NCBI GenBank assembly: GCA_031553035.1
Contig: JAVBLY010000003.1
Location: 248,001 to 312,000, forward strand
Length of the DNA: 64,000 nt
Source: JAVBLY01 sp031553035
GTDB taxonomy: Bacteria > Bacillota > Clostridia > Peptostreptococcales > Anaerovoracaceae
Reading direction: 5' to 3'
This document shows, one piece after another, positions 1 to 9,726 of the stretch. Each line of letters opens with the position of its first letter. The stretch's first letter is position 1. The translations under genes and the position numbers were made by a program. The notes under the pieces are model-generated. The model did no database searches. It was not told where the DNA came from and saw only the letters and a program-made list of their open reading frames with translations.

Positions 1-95
1 TGTATCAAATGAAGGTGAAAGCACGATCGAAACGCCGGGAAGCGATGAAATCTATAGAGTTTGGTAAAAATAAAGAAGAAAGGGAAGTGAAAGAC

Positions 96-1469
96 ATGGA
101 ATTTAACAGTGAAAAATACATCAGTGATTATATAGAAAGAGCCCGTAAAGCTCAATCGGAATTTGAAAAATTCAATCAGGAACAGATCGATGAGATAGTC
201 AGGGCGGCCGGCAGGATCATCTATGACAATGCAGAAGAGCTGGCTGAATATGCTGTCACTGAAACTGGGATGGGAGTCATAGCCGATAAGATCCTGAAAA
301 ATAAAAACAAAGCCAGGATGATATGGAACGATCTCCGAGACAAAAAGAGCGTTGGTATCATCGATAGAGATAAAAAAACAGGAATAACAAAAGTAGCTAA
401 ACCTATGGGTGTGGTCGCTGCCATAACTCCCATGACAAATCCCATAGTAACACCTATGAGTAATATCATGTTTGCTCTTAAGGGAGGTAATGCTATAATC
501 ATAACGCCACACCACAGATCCAAAGGTTGCAGTACAAAGACAGTTGATTATATAAATGAAGTTATCGGAAAATTAGGTGCGCCTGAAAATCTTGTACAGA
601 TTCTGGATGTCCAGTCCAGAGATAACACTAGGAATCTCATTGCAAACTGCGATATCGTAGTAGCAACCGGCGGAATGGGAATGGTCAAGGCGGCATACAG
701 CAGTGGCAAACCGGCTCTTGGAGTAGGTGCAGGCAATGTCCAGTGCATCATCGATGACGATGCGGACCTGGAAACGGCAATACCTATGATAATAACAGGA
801 CGGATTTATGACAACGGAATAATATGCTCGGGCGAGCAGTCCATCATAATAACTGAAGACAGGTTCGATGAGGCAGTTAAAGTTCTGGAAAAAAACGGTA
901 CCATCGTTGTCACAGACAAGGATGAAGTAGTAAAGCTCAGGGATACTTTATTCGATGAAGAAGGTCACATGAATTCCAGCGTCATCGGCCAGTCAATATT
1001 TACCATCGGTGAATTTGCGAAAATGGATATTCCGGAAGGGACAAAGATGATTGCCGTGCTCGCAGACGGGCCAGGAAAGAATGATATTTTATCAAAAGAA
1101 AAGATGTGTCCCGTAATTTCTCTTTTTAAGACCAAGGGCTTTAAAGACTCGGTGGAAACAGCCAGGCTCAACCTTGAGGAAGAAGGAAAAGGTCACAGTG
1201 TCAGTATCCATTCCCACACAAAAGAAAATGTGGAGTATGCCGGAGTTACGCTGAGCGTCAGCAGGTTCCTGGTCAATCAAACCTGTTCACATTCTGCAGG
1301 AGGAAGTTTTTTCAACGGTCTTGCTCCTACGAACACATTGGGTTGTGGCTCATGGGGAAATAACAGCTTTTCAGATAATTTGACTTATACCCACCTGATC
1401 AACATATCAAAGATTGCCGACTATATGCCGGACAACTATGCCCCCAGCGATGAAGAACTGTGGAGATAG
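96..1469 (+). CDS. CoA-acylating aldehyde dehydrogenase (SucD/EutE-like)
   Basis: A 457-residue NAD(P)-dependent aldehyde dehydrogenase of the CoA-acylating branch, which interconverts an acyl-CoA and its aldehyde (acetaldehyde or succinate semialdehyde in relatives). The catalytic cysteine is Cys244 in NGIICSGEQS. The KPMGVVAAITP segment, the VATGGMGMVKAAYSSG segment and the C-terminal LGCGSWG and NLTYTHLIN motifs match clostridial SucD-type enzymes closely. The frame is open from base 9, but ATG 96 is chosen because a purine-rich AAAGGGAAG lies just upstream and the protein then begins like its relatives. The next gene follows after 9 bases. The substrate cannot be settled from sequence. 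Whatever precedes it is outside the window. Confidence 0.85.
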   Translation: MEFNSEKYISDYIERARKAQSEFEKFNQEQIDEIVRAAGRIIYDNAEELAEYAVTETGMGVIADKILKNKNKARMIWNDLRDKKSVGIIDRDKKTGITKVAKPMGVVAAITPMTNPIVTPMSNIMFALKGGNAIIITPHHRSKGCSTKTVDYINEVIGKLGAPENLVQILDVQSRDNTRNLIANCDIVVATGGMGMVKAAYSSGKPALGVGAGNVQCIIDDDADLETAIPMIITGRIYDNGIICSGEQSIIITEDRFDEAVKVLEKNGTIVVTDKDEVVKLRDTLFDEEGHMNSSVIGQSIFTIGEFAKMDIPEGTKMIAVLADGPGKNDILSKEKMCPVISLFKTKGFKDSVETARLNLEEEGKGHSVSIHSHTKENVEYAGVTLSVSRFLVNQTCSHSAGGSFFNGLAPTNTLGCGSWGNNSFSDNLTYTHLINISKIADYMPDNYAPSDEELWR

Positions 1470-1478
1470 CAGGCTGAA

Positions 1479-2897
1479 TTGAATAAAAAACTGATCATAA
1501 GAATAGAAGAAAAACTGCTCTTTATCATCCGGGCAGATGAAACAAAAGAAGATCTGCATATAAATGAATGCAGGACTTTTGAATTCCCTGATCACTTGAA
1601 GAGGGACCTGAGATCAAGACCGGGCGAACTGGCTGATTTCATAGCAAGTTGTCTTAAAGGTCATGAATATGATTTATCGGGAATAACACTCCTCTTTGAT
1701 AGCAAGCTTGGTTTTTTCAGTGAATATAAATTCAAGAAAACCGACAATAAAATGGCTGATAAACGGTTTTATGTTGAAGATGACAATCAGAAAAACAATA
1801 GAAGCGACATAAATATCACCTATCGGTCGGATTATCCTGTAACGGAAACAGATGACGACATGAGCCGTGCCGCTATCTATGGTATAGAGGATAGATATTT
1901 CCGGGAATTGATCAGAATTTTGAATAAGAATAATATTCATATCGAATTTGCAGGATCATCTATGATCACTTACAAAGATTCGATGGTAAAGGCGTATGAT
2001 CTTATAGCTTCCAGTCGGGAGGCCAAAAGATTCATAGGTATAGATATATGTGCAAATACTTATCGTGCAGTTGTTGCAGAAGAGAGCAAACCTATCCATC
2101 TTGAAGAATCTTTTGTCCCTGACGATGCAAAACCCGAGGACAAAAATCTTATAGATCTGCTGACAGACCTGATCCGGGACTTTAGTATCGGCAAGGAAAA
2201 TACTCTGGTTGTGGTATCCGGCAATGACTCTGAGTCGGAAGCCAAACGCCTTATGAGCTATTCAGGTATAACCTGCAAGCCGGTGCTGGAGTTTTACGAT
2301 GATGAAGTCATGAGAGAAACTTTTTGCATTACAGGACTTGACCCGAAGAAAAATAAAAATGACAACTATTTATATGGAGGATGGGGAAAGCGTAAATTCA
2401 GCAGGGCGACAACTAAAATCTGCGTAGCAGCGGCTGTTGTAATAGTTCTGCTTTTCTCAATGCTTCCCATATATTCACTCTATATGGGAGGGACAAATAA
2501 TGACCTTAACTCTGAAATTGAAAATATCAGTAACCCGAAGCAGCTCGAACTGATCTGGGAAAACAGAGATGTGTTCGCAGAGCTTCAAGCTTATAAGGAT
2601 GATTTAGCTGCTATTGACGCTGATATGCAAAGTTATTCTGAGGTACTGACACTTCTGAATAAGGATCTTCTGGATAATGCGGTGATCAACGATCTTTTTT
2701 ATGATGAAAAATCGGGGCTGATAATCGACTTCGATGTAACCGACGTCAGTGGATATGAAAATGCCAGAGACAAGCTTAACGATGAAAGACAGGTACTGGT
2801 TGTGGAGACTGCCACGGGGGCAGCAATCAGCGAAAGCGGGAAACAGAATGTCCAGATAAAAGTCACTATCCCCGGCAGCAAAGAGGACAGAAGATGA
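1479..2897 (+). CDS. PilM/PilN-like fusion (GspL-like), actin-fold domain plus membrane anchor
   Basis: A 472-residue bitopic protein. The first ~300 residues look like the actin-like fold of PilM/GspL proteins, which sit on the cytoplasmic face of type IV pilus or type II secretion machines. A single strongly hydrophobic segment lies at about residues 312-333, followed by a coiled-coil and small globular region as in PilN. Having both parts in one chain resembles GspL more than separate PilM and PilN. The start is a TTG with a weak AGG upstream, so it is uncertain. The stop overlaps the PilO-like gene by 4 bases (ATGA), indicating coupled translation. No pilin, ATPase or secretin gene is nearby. 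Assignment is by architecture and neighbour, with moderate certainty. Confidence 0.55.
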   Translation: MNKKLIIRIEEKLLFIIRADETKEDLHINECRTFEFPDHLKRDLRSRPGELADFIASCLKGHEYDLSGITLLFDSKLGFFSEYKFKKTDNKMADKRFYVEDDNQKNNRSDINITYRSDYPVTETDDDMSRAAIYGIEDRYFRELIRILNKNNIHIEFAGSSMITYKDSMVKAYDLIASSREAKRFIGIDICANTYRAVVAEESKPIHLEESFVPDDAKPEDKNLIDLLTDLIRDFSIGKENTLVVVSGNDSESEAKRLMSYSGITCKPVLEFYDDEVMRETFCITGLDPKKNKNDNYLYGGWGKRKFSRATTKICVAAAVVIVLLFSMLPIYSLYMGGTNNDLNSEIENISNPKQLELIWENRDVFAELQAYKDDLAAIDADMQSYSEVLTLLNKDLLDNAVINDLFYDEKSGLIIDFDVTDVSGYENARDKLNDERQVLVVETATGAAISESGKQNVQIKVTIPGSKEDRR

Positions 2898-3460
2898 TGA
2901 GGGATACTAGAAATGCAAGGATAAAGATAGTATTCGTCCTGACTGCAACCGTTCTGGTAGTTTTGTATGTATATTTGGTTGCTCCGTCTTTTTTGTCTAA
3001 GATAGATTCTCTGAGAGCAGAGAACAAGCAGATCGAATATGATCTGGGCGAAATAGAAAAACTGGGCGATGATACAACATCTGTCGAAAGAAGTATCGAA
3101 ACTGCAGGGAAGCAGCTTGCAAAATTCGAGAAGCGGACAAAGGTAGACGGAACGAACTATGATATGGATATTTCCAAAAAGGCGGAGAAGTCCGGCGTCC
3201 ATATAACCGAAATAATAGTAGGTGAAAGATCAAAGATAGACCAGCAAGGCAGCGATGGAAAGATCCTTTATATGGAACCGGTCACGGTCAGCTTTACCGG
3301 TAATTTTGAAGATGGCATTGAATTCATAAAAAGTCTGGAAAACAGTGATACCGGCATATACAAGATAAATGATTTTCTTTACAGCAAAGGCTCTGAAGGC
3401 GATGAAAAAACCTGGATGATCAGCATTGATGTCTACTATTATAAAAGTGGGCCGCGATGA
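2894..3460 (+). CDS. PilO-like inner-membrane protein
   Basis: A 188-residue protein with one N-terminal membrane segment (about residues 10-30), a coiled coil rich in Glu, Lys and Leu (about 33-80) and a C-terminal alpha/beta domain. This is the architecture of PilO/GspM, the partner of PilN/GspL in the pilus assembly platform. It overlaps the upstream PilM/N-like gene by 4 bases and the downstream truA by 4 bases, so all three are probably co-translated. Sequence motifs alone would not identify it; the call rests on size, topology and the adjacent gene. Confidence 0.5.
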   Translation: MMRDTRNARIKIVFVLTATVLVVLYVYLVAPSFLSKIDSLRAENKQIEYDLGEIEKLGDDTTSVERSIETAGKQLAKFEKRTKVDGTNYDMDISKKAEKSGVHITEIIVGERSKIDQQGSDGKILYMEPVTVSFTGNFEDGIEFIKSLENSDTGIYKINDFLYSKGSEGDEKTWMISIDVYYYKSGPR

Positions 3461-4275
3461 CAAAAAATATTTTACTGACAATAGAATATGACGGAAGCGG
3501 CTTTCACGGCTGGCAGCGCCAATCCGGCGCCCGGACCGTCCAGGGAGAACTTGAGAGGGCGTTGTCCCATACTTTAGGTAAAAGTATACAGGTCGACGGT
3601 ACGTCGAGGACCGATGCGGGAGTCCATGCTCTGGGTCAGAGAGCAAGTTTTCAGACAGACATAAATATTCCGGCTGACAAGCTTCCCATGATTCTTAACA
3701 ACAGTCTTTCAAATGGAAGAATCTTTGATGAACGGATCCCCGGTGAAATCAAAATCATTGCTGCTGAAGAAATGGATGAAGATTTCCACGCCAGATTCAG
3801 CGCCATAGGCAAAAAATATGCTTACAGGATAAGAACCGGTGCCAGGCAGGATATATTCAAAAGGAATTACTTCTACCAGCTGATAAAAACTTTGGATATT
3901 GAGAAGATGAAAGAAGCGGGAGAACATATAACAGGAACTCATGATTTCAAATCATTTGAGACTTCGGGGGGAACAGAAAGGGAAACAACCGTTAGAACTG
4001 TCAAGTCTCTGGAAATATATGAAGATGCCGAAAGCAGAGAAATAACTATGGAAATAATCGGTGACGGTTTTCTTTATAATATGGTAAGAATAATCGTCGG
4101 AACGCTGGTCGAAGTCGGAACCGGCAAAATAAAACCGGAGGAGATCAAAGGGATTATTGAGTCATGCAATCGGAGCAATGCGGGTCATACTGCACCGCCG
4201 ACAGGACTTTATTTGATAGAAGTATATTATCATGAAGATGATTTTAAAAATCAGGGGGCGATCATATGGATGTAA
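3457..4275 (+). CDS. truA: tRNA pseudouridine(38-40) synthase TruA
   Basis: A 272-residue TruA, which isomerises uridines at tRNA positions 38-40 in the anticodon arm. The family signature is clear: an N-terminal YDGSGFHGWQRQ, the catalytic aspartate Asp53 in SRTDAGVHA, and FLYNMVRIIVGTL near the C-terminus. A short tail after the usual end (HEDDFKNQGAIIWM) extends 10 bases into the next gene. It starts inside the stop of the PilO-like gene and is part of the tightly packed run to base 8260. Confidence 0.95.
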   Translation: MTKNILLTIEYDGSGFHGWQRQSGARTVQGELERALSHTLGKSIQVDGTSRTDAGVHALGQRASFQTDINIPADKLPMILNNSLSNGRIFDERIPGEIKIIAAEEMDEDFHARFSAIGKKYAYRIRTGARQDIFKRNYFYQLIKTLDIEKMKEAGEHITGTHDFKSFETSGGTERETTVRTVKSLEIYEDAESREITMEIIGDGFLYNMVRIIVGTLVEVGTGKIKPEEIKGIIESCNRSNAGHTAPPTGLYLIEVYYHEDDFKNQGAIIWM

Positions 4276-6704
4276 AAGAACTATTAGGGAAACAATTGCT
4301 GATATTGGATGGAGCACTTGGCACGGCTCTACAGGCTGCAGGTCTCGAGGGAGGACAGTTGTCCGAAAAATTCAATTTTGACCGGCCCGAAATAGTCAAA
4401 AAAATCTACAAAGACTATATTTATGCCGGAAGCAATATCATATCGACAAACACATTCAGTTCAAATGCCCGCAAGCTCACAGGTCAGGGATTCGATGTAT
4501 CTGAGTCCATCAAAAAAGCTGTGGAAGTGGCAAGACAGGCTATAGCAGAGTCGGGGAAGGACGTGTTCATCGCTCAAGATATCGGTCCCACCGGAGAGAT
4601 GATGAAGCCTGTAGGCGATCTTGATTTTGACACGGCATACGAACTTATAAAGGAGCAGGTAACGGCAGGCAGACAGGCTGGCGCTGACATTCATTTTTTT
4701 GAAACATTTTCCGATATCACTGAGCTTAGGACAGGTGTGCTCGCCGCAAAAGAGAACTCGGATCTGCCCGTATTCTGCTCGGTTACTTTTGGTGAAGATG
4801 GCAGGATGCTACTTGGCACAGATCCCGAGACAGCAGCATATATTCTGCAGGATATGGGCGTAGATGCAATCGGTATAAACTGCTCCCTGGGTCCGAAAGA
4901 AATAATCCCACTGATCAAAAGGATGCTCAAAGTCTCGAAGATTCCGGTTATTGTCCAGCCAAACGCAGGAATGCCGAGAATGGATGGGGATGAGACATTT
5001 TATGATGTGAGTCCGGAAGAATTCACCGAGTCCATGTGGGAAATGATAGAAGCAGGCGCGGCAATCTTAGGCGGATGCTGCGGAACGACGCCTCTTCACA
5101 TCAGAGAACTTACAGATCGCATAGAGAATGAAAACACTGCCAAACTGCCCGGACTTTCCCGGGTGTGGTATGAAGGAAAGCTGGAATCGGCGCAGCCAAC
5201 TGCCTGTACGGCCAACAGGTCTATAGTCTTTGGTGAAGAGACAATTATAATCGGGGAAAAGATCAATCCTACGGGTAGAAAAGATCTGAAGGCTGCTCTT
5301 AAAGGCAGGGACTATGGATACATAGAAAATGAGGCTCTCAGGCAGCAGAACTCTGGAGCTCATATAGTCAATTTAAATGTAGGAATGGAGGACATTGACT
5401 GGAAACATACAATGGAAGAGCTGACCGAATCTGTGGCGGAAGTCATAAGTGTCCCTCTTCAAATAGACAGCAGCGACCCTGAGGTCATAGAATCCGGCGT
5501 CCGAAAATATGGCGGCAAGCCTATAGTCAACTCGGTGAATGGTGAACAAAAGAGCATGGATCTTGTCTTTCCTATAGTAAAAAAGTATGGAACTGCAGTT
5601 ATCGCTTTGACTCTTGATGAGAACGGAATCCCCAAGTCCACGGAAGACCGGCTGATCATTCTGGATAAGATCATAAGTGAAGCCGCAAAATATGGGATAA
5701 CAAAGGATCGCATAATCGTAGATACACTTGCTCTGACTGTATCAACCGATCCCAAAGCAGCAAAGAATACATTAAAGGCAATCGAAGTTGTAACCGATAA
5801 ATATAAAATGAATACTATTCTGGGTGCCAGCAATATTTCCTTCGGCCTTCCCAATAGAGACCTGATAAACAGAGCCTTTTTATCAATGGCTGTATATGCC
5901 GGTATAAGTTCAATAATAACCGATCCAACCAAGCCTGATTATATGGACGAAATAAAATCCGCCGAAGTACTTTCCGGAAGAGATGCATTTGCGGAAAAAT
6001 ATATATGTTATAATAAGAAATCGGAAGGCGGATCATCAGAACCCGAGACAGAAAATAAACCGGAATCTTCGTCTCTTCAGCAGATAATAATGAGCGGGAG
6101 AGAAGGAAAAGCTGCAGAAGCCACTGAGGAGCTGCTAAAAGAAAAAGCTCCCATGGACATAATAAACGAAATCGTCATCCCAAGCCTTGAAATCATCGGA
6201 AATGATTACGAGGCGGGAAAAACCTTTCTGCCCCAGATGATAAAGAGCGCAGAAGCTGTAAAGAGGACTTTTGACGTACTGAAGCCGATCATAGCCGGTG
6301 AAGGCAAGAGCATATCAAGAGGTAGGATAGCTATGGCCACAGTCAAGGGAGACATACACGATATAGGAAAGAATATAGTCAGGACCGTGCTCGAAAACTA
6401 CGGATACGATGTAATAGATATTGGAAAAGACGTAAGCACGGAGACTATAATAAGTACCCTCAAATCAGAAAAAATAAAACTCTTGGGATTGTCGGCACTT
6501 ATGACCACCACCATGGTAAACATGAAGCCGACCATCGATGCTCTTACAGCTGAGGATATTGATTGCAAAGTCGCTGTGGGAGGCGCTGTGCTTACAGAGG
6601 AATACGCAGACAGGATAGGTGCGGATTTTTATTGCGAGACCGCTATGGATACCGTAAGAGCGGCAGAAAATGTGTTCTCACAAAAAGTGAAAGGAGTTCT
6701 CTAA
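4266..6704 (+). CDS. metH: Corrinoid-dependent methionine synthase, short form (MetH without reactivation domain)
   Basis: An 812-residue methyltransferase that moves a methyl group from methyltetrahydrofolate to homocysteine through bound cobalamin. Domains in order: homocysteine S-methyltransferase (about 1-290) with zinc ligands Cys206, Cys271 and Cys272 (the last two in GGCCGTTP); pterin-binding domain (about 310-580, IIGEKINPTGR); helical cap (about 615-690); B12 domain with the cobalt-coordinating His698 in DIHDIG. The roughly 330-residue AdoMet reactivation domain of E. coli MetH is absent, which is common in Clostridia and implies that separate activators act elsewhere. The start overlaps truA by 10 bases and the stop overlaps the next ATG. 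Confidence 0.9.
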   Translation: MDVKELLGKQLLILDGALGTALQAAGLEGGQLSEKFNFDRPEIVKKIYKDYIYAGSNIISTNTFSSNARKLTGQGFDVSESIKKAVEVARQAIAESGKDVFIAQDIGPTGEMMKPVGDLDFDTAYELIKEQVTAGRQAGADIHFFETFSDITELRTGVLAAKENSDLPVFCSVTFGEDGRMLLGTDPETAAYILQDMGVDAIGINCSLGPKEIIPLIKRMLKVSKIPVIVQPNAGMPRMDGDETFYDVSPEEFTESMWEMIEAGAAILGGCCGTTPLHIRELTDRIENENTAKLPGLSRVWYEGKLESAQPTACTANRSIVFGEETIIIGEKINPTGRKDLKAALKGRDYGYIENEALRQQNSGAHIVNLNVGMEDIDWKHTMEELTESVAEVISVPLQIDSSDPEVIESGVRKYGGKPIVNSVNGEQKSMDLVFPIVKKYGTAVIALTLDENGIPKSTEDRLIILDKIISEAAKYGITKDRIIVDTLALTVSTDPKAAKNTLKAIEVVTDKYKMNTILGASNISFGLPNRDLINRAFLSMAVYAGISSIITDPTKPDYMDEIKSAEVLSGRDAFAEKYICYNKKSEGGSSEPETENKPESSSLQQIIMSGREGKAAEATEELLKEKAPMDIINEIVIPSLEIIGNDYEAGKTFLPQMIKSAEAVKRTFDVLKPIIAGEGKSISRGRIAMATVKGDIHDIGKNIVRTVLENYGYDVIDIGKDVSTETIISTLKSEKIKLLGLSALMTTTMVNMKPTIDALTAEDIDCKVAVGGAVLTEEYADRIGADFYCETAMDTVRAAENVFSQKVKGVL

Positions 6705-7159
6705 TGGATAGACCAAACTGGGATCATTACTTTATGGAGATGGCAAAGCTGACCTCAAAAAGGTCCACGTGTCTGAGGCGGCAGGTAGGAGCTGTCATCG
6801 TTCAGGACAAGCATATCATTGCCACAGGATATAACGGCGCACCAAGACACATCGCCCACTGTGAAGAAAGAGGCGGGTGCCTGAGAGAAAAAATGAACGT
6901 CCCGTCAGGCGAAAGGCATGAGCTTTGTATGGCACTCCATGCCGAACAGAATGCCATAATCCAGGCCGCAACACTTGGCCAGAGCATCGAAGGCGGAACT
7001 ATATATATAACCACACAACCTTGCGTGATCTGTGCAAAGATGATCATCAATGCAGGTATAAGGAAGATAATAGTTAACGAAGGATACCCGGATAAGCTTT
7101 CGGTAGAAATTCTGGATGAAGCCGGGCTCAAAATAGTTATGCTGGAGGATGATGCCTAG
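6704..7159 (+). CDS. dCMP deaminase (ComEB-like)
   Basis: A 151-residue zinc deaminase that converts dCMP to dUMP for thymidylate synthesis. The catalytic zinc site is visible as His79 and Glu81 in HAEQN, with Cys107 and Cys110 in PCVIC. Additional Cys and His residues in HCEERGGC and ERHELC match the family's second zinc site. The frame stays open upstream into metH, but ATG 6704 sits exactly on the metH stop (TAATG), follows AAAGGAG, and gives the standard length. Confidence 0.92.
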   Translation: MDRPNWDHYFMEMAKLTSKRSTCLRRQVGAVIVQDKHIIATGYNGAPRHIAHCEERGGCLREKMNVPSGERHELCMALHAEQNAIIQAATLGQSIEGGTIYITTQPCVICAKMIINAGIRKIIVNEGYPDKLSVEILDEAGLKIVMLEDDA

Positions 7160-8260
7160 GTGACTCTCATACTCATTGTACTTGCAGTACTGTTACTTTC
7201 ATTTATAATAGCGTTTGTGTTGACTCCATTTGCCAGAAAACTGGCAATCAAAACTCGCGCCCTGGATATACCAAGGGACGATAGGAGGATGCACAGTAAG
7301 CCCATTCCATTGCTTGGAGGGCTGGCTATTTTTGTTGCGACTACGATCACAATACTGGCAGTCAAATTTATTTTTCTGCCCATGACCTTAAACTATCTGG
7401 AAGCCAGTGCCATTGAATACAATCATCTAGAGATCATCGTGGGTATGCATAAGCTAAATGCCGCTCTGGTCGGCGGTTGCCTTATATTCATCGTCGGTCT
7501 CATAGATGATTACAATGAAATGAAACCATGGATGAAATTCCTTTGCCAGATAGGCTGTGCTTCAATAGTATACTTCATGGGAATAAAAGTTAATCTCATA
7601 TTCGGTCACACCTTCGGCGCAGAGGGAACGTTCAATATGATATTGACCTTCCTTTTTACGATCATATGGATCGTCGGTATAACAAATACCATAAATCTCA
7701 TAGACGGCCTGGACGGCCTTGCGGCGGGAGTGACGGCTATTGCTTCAGTCGCCATAGCTTATACTGCATATATCCACGGAATGTATACTGTAACTCTGGC
7801 CATGCTGGCACTGGCCGGTTCAGCACTGGGATTTCTTCCGTTCAATTTCCATCCTGCCAAGATTTTTATGGGGGACAGCGGGTCACTGTATCTGGGATTT
7901 ATGCTTGCGACCATATCGATGATCGGACCGGTCAAAAGCGCGACTATAGTTGCTACAATAGTGCCGGTACTGGTGCTGGGAGTTCCAATATTCGATGTGG
8001 TATTTGCCATATTGAGAAGGTTGATAAACAAAAAACCCATAATGAAGGCTGACAAAGCCCACCTCCATCACAGGATGATGGCCACAGGTCTGGGCGTCAA
8101 ACGGTCGGTCCTCATGCTCTACGGGATCAGCGGGATCATGGGCATTGCTGCCATCGTGTTTAGTCGCGATTATTTATTCGAAGCATTCGGATTATTCATA
8201 ATTGCCATATTATTCATCTTGCTGCTCATCTGGGACTGGAGCAAACCCGATAAAAAATGA
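7160..8260 (+). CDS. Undecaprenyl-phosphate GlcNAc-1-phosphate transferase (TagO/WecA-like)
   Basis: A 366-residue polytopic membrane enzyme of the MraY/WecA superfamily, which starts teichoic acid or polysaccharide synthesis by moving GlcNAc-1-phosphate to undecaprenyl phosphate. Diagnostic motifs are GLIDDYNE, NLIDGLDGLAAG, FMGDSGSLYLGF and the histidine cluster HLHHR, in the expected order between membrane segments. The HLHHR motif favours WecA/TagO over MraY. Translation starts at a GTG directly after the stop of the preceding gene. Its product could feed the glycan clusters at 22-33 kb and 37-42 kb, though they also encode a separate initiating transferase. Confidence 0.88.
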   Translation: MTLILIVLAVLLLSFIIAFVLTPFARKLAIKTRALDIPRDDRRMHSKPIPLLGGLAIFVATTITILAVKFIFLPMTLNYLEASAIEYNHLEIIVGMHKLNAALVGGCLIFIVGLIDDYNEMKPWMKFLCQIGCASIVYFMGIKVNLIFGHTFGAEGTFNMILTFLFTIIWIVGITNTINLIDGLDGLAAGVTAIASVAIAYTAYIHGMYTVTLAMLALAGSALGFLPFNFHPAKIFMGDSGSLYLGFMLATISMIGPVKSATIVATIVPVLVLGVPIFDVVFAILRRLINKKPIMKADKAHLHHRMMATGLGVKRSVLMLYGISGIMGIAAIVFSRDYLFEAFGLFIIAILFILLLIWDWSKPDKK

Positions 8261-9636
8261 GCGGCAGAAACCTTAACAAACACCATGAAAAACTGAGCCG
8301 CTCCCTCACAAGAGTGGCTCTTCCCATAGCGGCCCAAAGTCTTATAGGTTCATCTTTGAACCTGATAGACAATCTTATGGTGGGCAAACTGGGCGACGGA
8401 GCAGAGGTTGCAATTTCTTCAGTAGGCTTGGGGTCTCAGGTATTTTTCGTTTTCTGGATGATCATATTCGGTTTTGTCAGCGGAACAGCGACATATATGG
8501 CTCAATTCTATGGAAAAAGGGATTTCGGCAACATCAAGAATGTCATGGGTATTGCAGTGACAATGACCTCGATCGTCGGCGTAATATTCTTCATTTCATG
8601 TATAAGCTTCCCGGAGAAAATAATAAGTATTTTCACTGACATTGAAGCGGTCAAAGAAATCGGAGCCAATTACATGCGAATAGGGGCGCCCTGTTTTCTC
8701 TTTATCGCATTATCAGTACCTTTAAGTGCATCCCTCAAAGCGACTCAGCAGATAAAAATCCCGTTTATTGCCAGCAGTATTGCATTCGGTTGTAATACGT
8801 TTTTGAATTACGTTCTCATTTACGGTAATTTTGGTGCTCCCAGAATGGAAGTGGAGGGTGCCGCACTGGCAACAGTGATTTCCCGAGCCATCGAACTCAC
8901 CATTATGGTGGTCGTGGTGTTCGGCGGCAAAAACATGCTTTCCGGAAGGTTCAAGGAATACTTTTCGTGGAAGAAGAACATGTTCAAAAGAGTTATAAAA
9001 AACTCTGTGCCTACCACCATAAACGAAGCCGCATGGGGTGCCGGAATAGCCACATATAACGCAGCTTTCGGAAGAATGGGAGCGACTGCGTTCGCCGCTG
9101 TACAGGCTGCCGGAACTATCCAGAACCTGCTTATGCTGGCCTGTTTCAGCCTTGGGGATGCCATCCTGATACTGGTGGGAGAAAAACTGGGAAAAGGTGA
9201 GCTGGATAGAGCATATGACATGGCCAGGAGCATACTGAAAATCGGCATCGTCATCGGGATCATTGCTGGCGCTGTTCTTGCTGTTTTTTCGCGATTCGTG
9301 GTCAGACTGTATGATTTTTCTGAAGAGGGGATCAGATATACCATTATCATCCTTATAATCTACAGCTTTATGCTCTTTATCAAAGTATATAATGCTTCCA
9401 TCGTCACCGGAGCATTAAGAGCAGGTGGTGACACCAGGTTCGCCATGCTTGCCGATGTCAGCTGTGTGTGGCTCGTGGGAGTTCCCATGGCATTCATCGG
9501 AGCCATTGTATTGAAGTTGCCCATATACTATGTTGTACTTATGGTTCAGTCCGAAGAAATCATCAAATTTTTCATTACGACGTATCGTTTCAGGTCGAAA
9601 AAATGGGTTAAGAACCTTGTCCGGCATATGGGATAA
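8257..9636 (+). CDS. MATE-family multidrug/metabolite efflux transporter
   Basis: A 459-residue integral membrane protein with about 12 hydrophobic segments in two related halves, starting with the typical LTRVALPIAAQSL and LIDNLMVGKLG of MATE exporters. The family exports cationic drugs or metabolites with Na+ or H+ counterflow; the substrate here is not predictable. It overlaps the transferase gene by 4 bases (ATGA) and ends the first packed gene run. The 90-base gap that follows precedes the ATP synthase operon. Confidence 0.88.
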   Translation: MSGRNLNKHHEKLSRSLTRVALPIAAQSLIGSSLNLIDNLMVGKLGDGAEVAISSVGLGSQVFFVFWMIIFGFVSGTATYMAQFYGKRDFGNIKNVMGIAVTMTSIVGVIFFISCISFPEKIISIFTDIEAVKEIGANYMRIGAPCFLFIALSVPLSASLKATQQIKIPFIASSIAFGCNTFLNYVLIYGNFGAPRMEVEGAALATVISRAIELTIMVVVVFGGKNMLSGRFKEYFSWKKNMFKRVIKNSVPTTINEAAWGAGIATYNAAFGRMGATAFAAVQAAGTIQNLLMLACFSLGDAILILVGEKLGKGELDRAYDMARSILKIGIVIGIIAGAVLAVFSRFVVRLYDFSEEGIRYTIIILIIYSFMLFIKVYNASIVTGALRAGGDTRFAMLADVSCVWLVGVPMAFIGAIVLKLPIYYVVLMVQSEEIIKFFITTYRFRSKKWVKNLVRHMG

Positions 9637-9726
9637 GGCGGTACGAATTTGTACCAAAATTCACAAAAATGTAATTATTGAAAAAATAGATGTATTTACT
9701 TTACATTTAGAAAATTAGGGGATATA

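Noticed and set aside
5459..5932. 157-codon minus-strand frame opposite metH
   Set aside because: Antisense to the conserved pterin-binding domain, with no recognisable features or ribosome site.
7666..8052. 128-codon plus-strand frame inside the TagO/WecA-like gene
   Set aside because: It lies wholly within a clearly conserved membrane enzyme, with Cys/Arg/His-rich shadow composition and no ribosome site.
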